Assembly (NCBI GenBank): GCA_014801655.1
Contig: JAAVDT010000027.1
Span: forward strand, 10,472 to 20,837
DNA length: 10,366 nt
Direction of reading: 5' to 3'
Source of the DNA: Bacteroides sp.
Lineage (GTDB): Bacteria; Bacteroidota; Bacteroidia; Bacteroidales; Muribaculaceae
Shown in pieces: positions 1-6,304 of the stretch. The notes beneath the pieces were generated by a model. That model had not been told where the DNA came from and searched no databases. It worked only from the letters and a program-made list of their open reading frames with translations. The number at the start of each line of letters is the position of its first letter. Positions within the stretch are counted from its first letter, which is position 1. Position numbers and translations under genes: made by a program.

Positions 1-1
1 A

Positions 2-68
2 TCTGATTATCAATTCGGACGCACGAGCCGTGCGTCCCTACGGTTCGGGTAAAGTCCGGATAAATCAA
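2..68. repeat. two-hairpin interspersed repeat, copy 1
   Basis: This ~67-bp element recurs at 2695-2760 with only a few changes outside the loop. It contains a perfect 8-bp stem, GGACGCAC (17-24) pairing with GTGCGTCC (30-37) around a 5-nt loop. A second stem follows, TTCGGGT (44-50) with GTCCGGA (54-60) around AAA, including G-U pairs. AATCAA (63-68) can also pair with TTGATT (75-80). The copy may begin left of the window edge. It resembles REP-like palindromic elements spread between genes in Bacteroidota, but the family assignment is inference. It could act as an mRNA-end stabiliser, an attenuator or a selfish repeat. Confidence 0.8.
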
Positions 69-168
69 TTTCTCTTGATTGGTTAAATAAGCGGGGGTGG
101 GGCGTGGTTGGACGCGATTGTGCAGTTCGGGGTTGGTACAGTTATACTACTACTCCATTTTGAATGCT

Positions 169-176
169 TAAATTTG
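169..176 (+). promoter_or_regulatory. isolated -7-like box TAAATTTG
   Basis: The octamer matches the Bacteroidota -7 consensus TAnnTTTG and is followed by CA, as are the boxes before nrdD and nrdG. No TTTG lies 19-21 bases upstream, and no gene starts soon after it. It could be an upstream nrdD promoter giving a ~250-nt leader, a promoter for a small RNA, or chance in T-rich DNA. Confidence 0.25.
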
Positions 177-326
177 CAACTTTTGAGGTGGTTGAGTTGG
201 GGAGTGTTGACTGTTTGGGAAATTTGGCGGAGGTGAAATTTTTTGAAAGTTTTCCAGTTTTGATACGCAAAGAGGTGGGTGTTAGCGTGTTGTGATTTTT
301 ATGGTGCGTGAAAGTTGTCGGAAATT

Positions 327-371
327 GTTGATTTGGGTTGAAATTTGTTTGAAAAAAGTTTGATGTTTTGA
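327..371 (+). promoter_or_regulatory. helically spaced GTTGA/GTTTGA boxes, possible operator
   Basis: Five related short boxes follow each other: GTTGA (327-331), GTTGA (337-341), GTTTGA (347-352), GTTTGA (358-363) and GTTTTGA (365-371). The first four are spaced 10, 10 and 11 bases apart, close to one DNA helical turn. The fourth box contains the TTTG used as the -33 element of the predicted nrdD promoter. The arrangement would suit a regulator binding one face of the helix, or curved DNA, but the region is T/G-rich and part of the pattern may be composition. Confidence 0.35.
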
Positions 372-390
372 GTAATTCTGCGTAGCTTTG
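359..390 (+). promoter_or_regulatory. predicted nrdD promoter (Bacteroidota -33/-7 type)
   Basis: TTTG at 359-362 and TAGCTTTG at 383-390 are separated by exactly 20 bases, an exact match to the known Bacteroides pattern TTTG/N19-21/TAnnTTTG. Transcription would start near 394-398, leaving a leader of about 40 nt before the nrdD ATG at 438. No Shine-Dalgarno sequence precedes that ATG, which is usual in this phylum. The start site is inferred, not measured. Confidence 0.7.
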
Positions 391-437
391 CAGCGTAAAT
401 CAAACATAACATTATCACCAAAGAATATCATCAAATC

Positions 438-2645
438 ATGATACATACCGTCATTAAGCGAGATGGCCGAGTTGTTGGCTATAACGAGGAAAAAATCAAG
501 GCTGCAATCAGAAAAGCGATGCTTCAGACCGAAATGGGCGAAGACGAGGCGCTGATTCAGAAGATTGTTGACCGCATAGGCGTTCAGGGCTCTGAACGGA
601 TGACGGTGGAGGAGATTCAGGACCGCGTGGAGCTGGAGCTGATGAACTCGCCGCGTAAGGAGGTGGCGAAACGTTACATTGCCTATCGCGATCAGCGCAG
701 CATTGCCCGTCGCGCCAAGACCCGCGATATGTTCCTCGAAATCATTGAGGCTAAAAACAATGACATCACTCGCGAAAATGCAAACATGAACACGGATTCT
801 CCGGCCGGTATGATGATGAAATTTGCGAGCGAAACGACTAAGCCGTTTGTTGATGATTACCTGCTGTCGGCTGAGGCCCGTGACGCTGTGCGCAACGGTT
901 ACCTTCATATCCACGACAAGGATTATTATCCCACCAAGTCACTGACTTGCGTTCAGCACCCGCTTGACCGCATTCTGCGCAACGGTTTTATTGCCGGACA
1001 TGGCGAGTCGCGCCCGGCAAAACGCATTGAAACAGCAAGCATCATTGCCTGCATATCGCTTGAAACGGCTCAGAATGAGATGCACGGAGGTCAGGCCATT
1101 CCGGCTTTTGACTTCTATCTGGCGCCTTTCGTCAGATCATCGTATATCGAAGAAATAAAAAAGGCCGAGGCGCTTTCGGGCGAGAATCTCAGCGCATTTT
1201 ATGATGCGGAGATTGATGATTATGTGAAGCGTCCGCTCGACGGGCTTTCGGGCCAGGAGCGTCTGCTGCAACACGCCATGAATATGACCGTTGATCGTGT
1301 GCATCAGTCAATGGAGGCTTTTATCCACAACATGAACACCATCCATTCGCGCGGTGGCAATCAGGTTGTGTTTTCTTCAATCAATTATGGCACAGACACT
1401 TCGGCCGAGGGACGTTGCGTGATCCGCGAACTGCTCAACTCCACATATGAAGGTGTGGGCAATGGCGCTACCGCCATTTTCCCCATTCAGATCTGGAAGA
1501 AGAAACGCGGAGTGTCGTATCTGCCGACCGACCGCAACTATGATCTTTACCGTCTGGCCTGCAAGGTCACTGCTCGTCGCTTCTTCCCCAATTTTGTCAA
1601 TCTTGACGCTACGTTCAATCAGCACGAGAAATGGAATGCCGCCGACCCCGAACGCTATAAATATGAGGTGGCTACGATGGGTTGCCGCACGCGTGTGTTT
1701 GAAAACCGCTATGGCGAAAAAACTTCTATCGGTCGCGGCAATCTTTCGTTTTCAACGATCAACATTGTGCGCATAGCCATTGAGTGCATGATGATTAAGG
1801 ATGAAAAGGAGCGCATCGAACGGTTCTTTGCCAAACTTGATTCGGTGCTTGACATCACGGCGCGTCAGCTCTGCGACCGCTTTGATTTTCAGAAGACGGC
1901 GCTTGCCAAGCAATTTCCGCTCGTGATGTCGCGCCTTTGGAACGGTAGCGACACGCTGCGTCCGGATCAGACCATTGAGTCCGTGATCAATCAAGGCACA
2001 CTCGGCATCGGGTTCATCGGCCTTGCCGAATGTCTGGTGGCTCTGACCGGCAAGCATCATGGCGAATCGGCCGAATCGCAGGCTCTCGGCCTTCGCATCA
2101 TCAGCCATATGCGTTCGCGCGCCAATGAGTATTCTGAAACGTATCACCACAACTTCTCGATACTTGCCACTCCGGCCGAGGGTCTGTCTGGGAAGTTTAC
2201 TTCGCGTGACCGTGCGACCTTCGGTATTCTCCCCGGCATCACTGACAAAATCTACTACACTAACTCCAACCATGTTCCCGTCTACTACCACTGCTCTCCC
2301 CGCCACAAAGCGGAAATCGAGGCTCCCTATCATGAGCTGACCGGTGGCGGCCATATTTTCTATGTTGAGATTGACGGCGACGCTACCCATAATCCTCAGG
2401 CTATTGCTGACATTGTTGACCTCATGGACCGCAACAATATCGGTTACTGCTCGGTTAACCATAATCGCAACCGGTGTATGCACTGCGGATATGAGGACGC
2501 ATCTGCTGAACTTACGGTCTGCCCGAAATGTGGTAGCTCCGACATTGACCGTCTGCAGCGAATCACCGGGTATCTCGTGGGCACAACTGACCGATGGAAC
2601 AATGCCAAGCTCTCTGAGCTTAATGACCGCGTGGTTCATAGTTGA
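438..2645 (+). CDS. nrdD: anaerobic (class III) ribonucleoside-triphosphate reductase
   Basis: This cytoplasmic glycyl-radical enzyme reduces ribonucleoside triphosphates to deoxy forms for DNA synthesis without oxygen. The 735 residues match the family's usual ~700. An N-terminal ATP-cone (about residues 3-95, beginning IKRDGRVVGYNEEKI) is the allosteric activity domain. Cys171 in SLTCVQHPLDRI and Cys416 in MGCRTRVFENRYG fit the two active-site cysteines known from T4 NrdD (Cys79 and Cys290), the second carrying the thiyl radical. Four zinc-binding cysteines follow (Cys680, 683, 695, 698), then the glycyl-radical motif RITGYLVG with Gly711. All key residues are intact, with no frameshift. 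The ATG sits about 40 nt behind a good promoter. The activase gene nrdG follows on the same strand after a repeat-bearing spacer. I cannot tell whether it uses formate or thioredoxin as reductant. Identification is very secure. Confidence 0.97.
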   Translation: MIHTVIKRDGRVVGYNEEKIKAAIRKAMLQTEMGEDEALIQKIVDRIGVQGSERMTVEEIQDRVELELMNSPRKEVAKRYIAYRDQRSIARRAKTRDMFLEIIEAKNNDITRENANMNTDSPAGMMMKFASETTKPFVDDYLLSAEARDAVRNGYLHIHDKDYYPTKSLTCVQHPLDRILRNGFIAGHGESRPAKRIETASIIACISLETAQNEMHGGQAIPAFDFYLAPFVRSSYIEEIKKAEALSGENLSAFYDAEIDDYVKRPLDGLSGQERLLQHAMNMTVDRVHQSMEAFIHNMNTIHSRGGNQVVFSSINYGTDTSAEGRCVIRELLNSTYEGVGNGATAIFPIQIWKKKRGVSYLPTDRNYDLYRLACKVTARRFFPNFVNLDATFNQHEKWNAADPERYKYEVATMGCRTRVFENRYGEKTSIGRGNLSFSTINIVRIAIECMMIKDEKERIERFFAKLDSVLDITARQLCDRFDFQKTALAKQFPLVMSRLWNGSDTLRPDQTIESVINQGTLGIGFIGLAECLVALTGKHHGESAESQALGLRIISHMRSRANEYSETYHHNFSILATPAEGLSGKFTSRDRATFGILPGITDKIYYTNSNHVPVYYHCSPRHKAEIEAPYHELTGGGHIFYVEIDGDATHNPQAIADIVDLMDRNNIGYCSVNHNRNRCMHCGYEDASAELTVCPKCGSSDIDRLQRITGYLVGTTDRWNNAKLSELNDRVVHS

Positions 2646-2666
2646 TTTATAGGATGTGATGGCTGG

Positions 2667-2689
2667 GCGAACGCGCCTTTGTTGTTCGC
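2667..2689. other. hairpin in the nrdD-nrdG spacer
   Basis: GCGAAC (2667-2672) can pair perfectly with GTTCGC (2684-2689) across an 11-nt loop, just after the nrdD stop codon and just before the second copy of the two-hairpin repeat. No T-run follows, so it is not a standard intrinsic terminator. It may belong to a longer form of the repeat, whose corresponding part in copy 1 would lie outside the window. Confidence 0.35.
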
Positions 2690-2694
2690 AAACG

Positions 2695-2760
2695 TCTGAT
2701 TATTAATTCGGACGCACCAGGGTGCGTCCCTACAATTCGGGTGAAGCCCGGATAAATCAA
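2695..2760. repeat. two-hairpin interspersed repeat, copy 2
   Basis: This is the second copy of the element at 2-68, in the same orientation, between nrdD and nrdG. Its first stem is a perfect 9-bp palindrome, GGACGCACC (2710-2718) with GGTGCGTCC (2721-2729) and a 2-base loop. The second stem is TTCGGGT (2736-2742) with GCCCGGA (2746-2752) around GAA. A G-U pair in copy 1 is a G-C pair here, and the first loop differs in length while its stem is kept. If transcribed with nrdD, the structures could protect the nrdD 3' end or reduce read-through into nrdG. Confidence 0.8.
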
Positions 2761-2779
2761 CCCTATCAATTGCATGATT

Positions 2780-2787
2780 TAATTTTG
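2780..2787 (+). promoter_or_regulatory. -7-like box TAATTTTG before nrdG
   Basis: The box matches TAnnTTTG and is followed by CA, like the one before nrdD, but no TTTG is found 19-21 bases upstream. If used, transcription would begin near 2791-2795, almost on the first ATG (2792). The nrdG message would then be leaderless, or translated from the second ATG at 2813 with a leader of about 20 nt. Confidence 0.4.
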
Positions 2788-2791
2788 CATT

Positions 2792-3304
2792 ATGTCGCAA
2801 TCTGGTTTGGAAATGACACTTCGAGTTGTGGATATTGTTGAGGGGACTTCTGTCGATGGCCCCGGACTTCGCACTTCCATCTATTTTGGTGGCTGCATGC
2901 ATCATTGTCCCGGTTGTCACAATGCCTCGACTTGGCCACTTGATTCGGGTGAGGAGATGACCGTGGAGCAGTTGATGGAGTTTGTTGACCGCGCGGGACT
3001 CCCCGTTACATTTTCAGGCGGAGACCCACTGCTTCAAATTGATTCACTGATTCCACTCGCTCGCGACATTCGGAGTCGCGGCCTTTCAATTTGGCTTTAT
3101 ACGGGCTACACCTTCGAGCAAATCCTTACCTCGCCCTCCCTGAGCCGGATATTGCCACTGGTTGATGTAATCGTAGACGGTCAGTTCAAAATCGACCTGC
3201 GCGACACTGCCCTACTCTTCCGCGGGTCTTCCAATCAGCGTCTAATCGACGTTGCTCACTGGCTCAGCACTTCAACGATTCGCCAGTGGACGCCTGATTT
3301 CTAA
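2792..3304 (+). CDS. nrdG: anaerobic ribonucleotide reductase activating protein (radical SAM)
   Basis: NrdG is the radical-SAM activase that takes a hydrogen from the C-terminal glycine of NrdD, using a 4Fe-4S cluster and S-adenosylmethionine. The cluster motif is seen as CMHHCPGC, with Cys35, Cys39 and Cys42 in the family's CX3CX2C spacing. VDGPGLRTSIYFGGC precedes it, TFSGGDPLLQ (SAM-binding GGDP) follows, and the end carries VDGQFKIDLRD and LLFRGSSNQRLIDV, typical of NrdG. At 170 residues it is slightly longer than usual. Part of the excess may be artificial: Met8 (codon at 2813) starts MTLRVVDIVEG, nearer to where I would expect the family's conserved region to begin. Neither start has a clear ribosome-binding site. 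The position behind nrdD confirms the role. The gene ends 21 bp from the convergent MBOAT gene with no visible terminator. Confidence 0.95.
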   Translation: MSQSGLEMTLRVVDIVEGTSVDGPGLRTSIYFGGCMHHCPGCHNASTWPLDSGEEMTVEQLMEFVDRAGLPVTFSGGDPLLQIDSLIPLARDIRSRGLSIWLYTGYTFEQILTSPSLSRILPLVDVIVDGQFKIDLRDTALLFRGSSNQRLIDVAHWLSTSTIRQWTPDF

Positions 3305-3325
3305 GGGTGAGGGTGAGAGTGGGAT

Positions 3326-4816
3326 TTAGTATTTGAAGTAGATGAATGGCATTACGTCGCTTTGGCGTGTTTGGATTACGACGAGTATGACCAGAGCAAG
3401 AATCAGGGCCTGAATCAGGAGAGGTGCTGCGTGGTAGAGAGATTTGGCTTTGGTGGTCCATGACGAGGGGGCGAAGTGGACGAGCAGGGCTCCGACCATG
3501 ATCAGCACGATTGCAAGATAGCCTTCGAGGAATTGGGGTGCTACTTCGGGATGGAAGTTGGTTGTGACGGTCTGCCACATGACTCCGACTTTGTCGAGCG
3601 ATTCGGCGCGGAAGAAGATGAAGCTAAGTGCAATCAGGTTGAATGTGATGAAGATGTTGAGAGCGCGACGCCACGCTTTGTTGCGATTTTCGGGACGGAC
3701 GGCGGGGAGTACGCTTTTGAGGGCTTTGTGGCCCACAAGCAGACCGCCTTGTATGCCACCCCAGATGAGAAACATCCATGATGCACCGTGCCAAAGGCCG
3801 CCGAGCACCATGGTGGTCATCAGATTGGCGCCTCGGCGTGTCGAGCCGTGACGGCTGCCTCCGAGGGGGATGTAGAGATAGTCGCGCAGCCAGGTCGAGA
3901 GCGAGATGTGCCAGCGACGCCAGAACTCGGTGGGCGATTGAGATTTGAAGGGGGCATTGAAGTTGTCGAGAAATTGATAGCCCATGAGCAGAGCGAGACC
4001 TATAGCCATGTCGGAATAGCCGGAGAAGTCGCAATAGAGCTGAATGACGAAACCGTAGACGGCCATCATCACTTCAAAGCCGGTGTAGAGAGCGGGGTTA
4101 TCGTAGATTCGGTCGACGAAGTTGGCGCTGATGAAGTCAGCCACAATCACTTTTTTAATCAGACCACACATTATCAGAAAAAGGCCTTCGCTGACCATGA
4201 CTCGCGATGCAACAGGGTTCTCGGCCACCTGAGGGAGCATGTCTTTGGCGCGGACCACGGGGCCTGCGAGCAGCGGTGGGAAGAAGGTGAGATAGAATGT
4301 GTAGGCGAGGAAGTCGCGGCAGGGTTGGATGTGGCCGCGATAGATGTCGACCATGTAGGATATGGATCGGAATGTGAAGAATGAGATGCCGGCAGGGAGA
4401 ATGATGTTGAGTGCATCGAAATGCTGACCGGAGAAGTTGGCAATGGTGTCGATGAGCAGGTTGAGATATTTGAAATAGACAAGCATGCCGAGGTTCAACG
4501 TGAGGTTGACGAGCAGGACAAGCCGTTTTAGCCAGCGGTGGCTACAACGCCCCATGAGCAGTCCGAGCAGATAGTCGCTGATGCAGACTCCGAGGAGAAT
4601 GAAGCAATATTCGGCTGATGATTTGTAATAGAAATAGAGCGAAAATGCTATTACGAACAGAAATTTCAGCGTTCGCCATCGACGCAGCATCTGGTAGATG
4701 GTAATGAATATTACGAAGAGTATGAGAAACAGACCGGTGTTGAAGAGCAATGGATTCAGTTGGTCGTATTTCAATACGTTGATCAGTTTATCTATATTCA
4801 GAAAGTTTTCCGACAT
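3326..4816 (-). CDS. MBOAT-family O-acyltransferase (AlgI/PatA/DltB-like)
   Basis: This polytopic inner-membrane protein belongs to the membrane-bound O-acyltransferase family, whose bacterial members pass acyl groups across the membrane to partner proteins that modify envelope polymers. Of its 496 residues most lie in hydrophobic segments (about ten or more, spread from 27 to 485). Family signatures are clear: ILPAGISFFTFRSISYMVDIYRG (starting near 139, shown to its conserved core), FFPPLLAGPVVRA, QLYCDFSGYSDMAIG, FWRRWHISLSTWLRDYLYIP with His303, and VLGGLWHGASW with His343, the expected catalytic histidine. Length fits AlgI/PatA. It is last in a minus-strand block after two SGNH proteins, separated by a 123-bp repeat-filled spacer with no CAAAnnTA (reverse -7) box, so co-transcription is likely. 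The substrate cannot be read from sequence: peptidoglycan, O-antigen, capsule or another glycan are all possible. Family secure, exact role open. Confidence 0.93.
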   Translation of the reverse strand: MSENFLNIDKLINVLKYDQLNPLLFNTGLFLILFVIFITIYQMLRRWRTLKFLFVIAFSLYFYYKSSAEYCFILLGVCISDYLLGLLMGRCSHRWLKRLVLLVNLTLNLGMLVYFKYLNLLIDTIANFSGQHFDALNIILPAGISFFTFRSISYMVDIYRGHIQPCRDFLAYTFYLTFFPPLLAGPVVRAKDMLPQVAENPVASRVMVSEGLFLIMCGLIKKVIVADFISANFVDRIYDNPALYTGFEVMMAVYGFVIQLYCDFSGYSDMAIGLALLMGYQFLDNFNAPFKSQSPTEFWRRWHISLSTWLRDYLYIPLGGSRHGSTRRGANLMTTMVLGGLWHGASWMFLIWGGIQGGLLVGHKALKSVLPAVRPENRNKAWRRALNIFITFNLIALSFIFFRAESLDKVGVMWQTVTTNFHPEVAPQFLEGYLAIVLIMVGALLVHFAPSSWTTKAKSLYHAAPLLIQALILALVILVVIQTRQSDVMPFIYFKY

Positions 4817-4831
4817 GTTATTGGGAGGGTG

Positions 4832-4909
4832 TAGAGTTTAGAGTTTAGGGGTTAGAGTGGAGAGTTTAGAGAGATTAGAGAGATTAGGGAATTTTAGGGA
4901 GTTTAGGGA
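4832..4909. repeat. degenerate 7-9-bp tandem repeat in the leader of the MBOAT gene
   Basis: Read on the plus strand, units TAGAGTT, TAGAGTT, TAGGGGT, TAGAGTG, GAGAGTT and TAGAGAG follow in phase from 4832 to 4873. They run into 8-9-base units with TTAGAG, TTAGGG and two near-identical copies of TTTAGGGA at 4893-4909. On the coding (minus) strand this is a C/T/A leader of CCCTAAA- and CTCTAAAC-type words with almost no G, ending about 15 bases before the MBOAT ATG. It would be unstructured RNA, and repeat-number change by strand slippage is conceivable. The copies are imperfect, which argues for an old or slowly changing array. Confidence 0.7.
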
Positions 4910-4939
4910 ATATAGCGCGTTTGGGGTGTTGGGGGTAGG

Positions 4940-6304
4940 TTATTTGGATTGGGGGCGGAAGGCTTCGCGGAGGGCTTGGTAGAGGAGTTCGCCCTGGAGT
5001 GTGTAGCCTCGCATGCTGTGGTGGACTCGGTCACGGCTGAAGAGTCCGGCATTTATCCATTTGGCGGACGCTCCGCTGCCTCCGGCAACATTGTACCAGT
5101 CGTAGACGGCGATATGGTTGTCTTTGCCATATTCTGCTATTGCTTCTCGCACTTTGGCCACGTTGGAATTGACTTCATAGACGCGGCTTGTGCGCACGGT
5201 GCGCCGGCGACGACGTCCTTTTGAGGATGAGCGATGGGTGATGACCCGGGAGCGCTGACACTCCATCGGAGTCACAAGCAGCAAGGTGGCATCGGGATTC
5301 TGACTGCGGATGTCTTTGACAAGGCGGTCAATGGAATTTTTGAATGACTGCTTGTTGAAATGGCCGAAGGCTTCGTTGGTGCCAAGGGAGATGATGATGA
5401 GTTTTGGCTGGAGGGCTGAGATGCCGCGGCCGGTTGTCGCGATGCGGTTGTAGGTGTCGTATGTAGCACCGTTGTTTCCGATTGTGTGGAAAAAGAGTCC
5501 GGGACGCTGACCGGAGAGGTTGGCTCCGAATATGGTGAGGTCGCCGGCCGAATCGAAGTGGATGCGCGCGGCATTGACATCTTTTGTCAGGCGGATTTCG
5601 GTGTAGTCCTTAGAGGGAGTGGCCACGAATGAGAGGGCGTTGCCATCTTCATCTGTGACTCCGGTGACAAAGAATTGGCCGTTGTGGAACACGGTGATTG
5701 ATGAGAACGGGTTGTAGTCATCGCGCTCGGAGGTGGAGACCATGAATGTGGAATTCATGTTGACCGGAGTGATGGATGCTCCGGTGAAACCCATTGTGCG
5801 GGGCCATGACTGCGACATGAGTTTGACAGAGTTCCAGTTGTGGGTGCTCGTGAAAGAATAGTCATGGGGTTCGTTGGTTCCGCTCAGTCGGAGGGGCACC
5901 ACGAGTCCGCGTCCGGCATTTCCATAGTCGAGCTGCAGATTATCTCTGACCACACCGGTGGCAAAGTCGGCCTGATAATGGCTGTCTCCGATGGCAACGA
6001 TTGACACCGGCATTCGGTTGGTATTTCCGAGAGCGTTGCGCAGGGCGTTCCAGTTGGCTCCGTTGAAGTCGATATGGTTGCGTTTGAGCTTTAAGAATTC
6101 GGGGATTATGATTTCATCATCATAGTCTTCGCCGTCGATGACAGGATTTTCGCGGATGGAGCGTTCATCTTCATCTTCTGGTTCCTCCGACTCGTCGGTC
6201 TCCTCGGTCTGTTCAGGCTCGGCCGCGGTTGACTGAGCTCGGCAGGGCATAAACGCGACGGCCGAGAGGAGGAAGGTTGCAATATATAGTCTGGAGAGTT
6301 TCAT
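4940..6304 (-). CDS. secreted SGNH/GDSL-fold esterase or acyltransferase
   Basis: The protein has 454 residues. A signal peptide ends near MPCRA (cleavage after about residue 23; the preceding residues do not make a good lipobox), followed by a strongly acidic stretch at 29-50. The SGNH core starts with VSIVAIGDSHYQADF, giving the nucleophile Ser108. TIGNNGATYDTYN (about 275-287) supplies the block II glycine/oxyanion region. ISLGTNEAFG holds block III Asn310. DRVHHS gives the catalytic pair Asp425 and His428. About 140 residues between blocks I and II form a probable beta-rich insert, a layout recalling Ape1-type peptidoglycan O-acetylesterases. A basic insert (about 358-374) contains five arginines in a row. 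Its ATG overlaps the stop of the upstream SGNH gene by one base (TAATG). Hydrolase versus transferase activity and the substrate are unknown. Confidence 0.88.
   Translation of the reverse strand: MKLSRLYIATFLLSAVAFMPCRAQSTAAEPEQTEETDESEEPEDEDERSIRENPVIDGEDYDDEIIIPEFLKLKRNHIDFNGANWNALRNALGNTNRMPVSIVAIGDSHYQADFATGVVRDNLQLDYGNAGRGLVVPLRLSGTNEPHDYSFTSTHNWNSVKLMSQSWPRTMGFTGASITPVNMNSTFMVSTSERDDYNPFSSITVFHNGQFFVTGVTDEDGNALSFVATPSKDYTEIRLTKDVNAARIHFDSAGDLTIFGANLSGQRPGLFFHTIGNNGATYDTYNRIATTGRGISALQPKLIIISLGTNEAFGHFNKQSFKNSIDRLVKDIRSQNPDATLLLVTPMECQRSRVITHRSSSKGRRRRRTVRTSRVYEVNSNVAKVREAIAEYGKDNHIAVYDWYNVAGGSGASAKWINAGLFSRDRVHHSMRGYTLQGELLYQALREAFRPQSK

Larger units (their letters stand above)
1..437. 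other. non-coding region upstream of nrdD
   Basis: I see no supportable gene in these 437 bases. The only open frame of any length here runs antisense into nrdD and resembles nothing. The stretch holds the first copy of a two-hairpin repeat (2-68), a G-rich patch around 93-111, an isolated promoter-like TAAATTTG at 169-176, a series of spaced GTTGA/GTTTGA boxes (327-371) and the likely nrdD promoter (359-390). The plus strand is strikingly T/G-rich from about 180 to 375. The gene to the left, if any, ends before the window. Confidence 0.75.

Noticed and set aside
93..111. Possible G-quadruplex
   Set aside because: Only two runs reach three or more Gs; the rest are GG pairs, so at most a weak two-layer structure could form.
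227..260. Shine-Dalgarno-like GGAGGTG with a possible small ORF
   Set aside because: No start codon with an open frame of useful length follows; the nearest frame stops within a few codons.
282..914. 210-codon minus-strand frame across the nrdD start
   Set aside because: It overlaps nrdD coding sequence and the nrdD promoter; its translation has no recognisable domain.
1752..2639. 295-codon open frame antisense to nrdD
   Set aside because: It lies wholly inside nrdD, whose protein has all family motifs, and its own product resembles no family I know.
2..2760. CRISPR-like repeats
   Set aside because: There are only two copies about 2.7 kb apart with a gene between them, and no spacer array or cas gene.
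2660..2760. Intrinsic terminator after nrdD
   Set aside because: The hairpins are strong but none is followed by a T-run, and the structure belongs to an element that also occurs at the window start.
3788..4384. 198-codon plus-strand frame inside the MBOAT gene
   Set aside because: The opposite strand encodes clear MBOAT motifs including the catalytic histidine region; this frame is a composition shadow.
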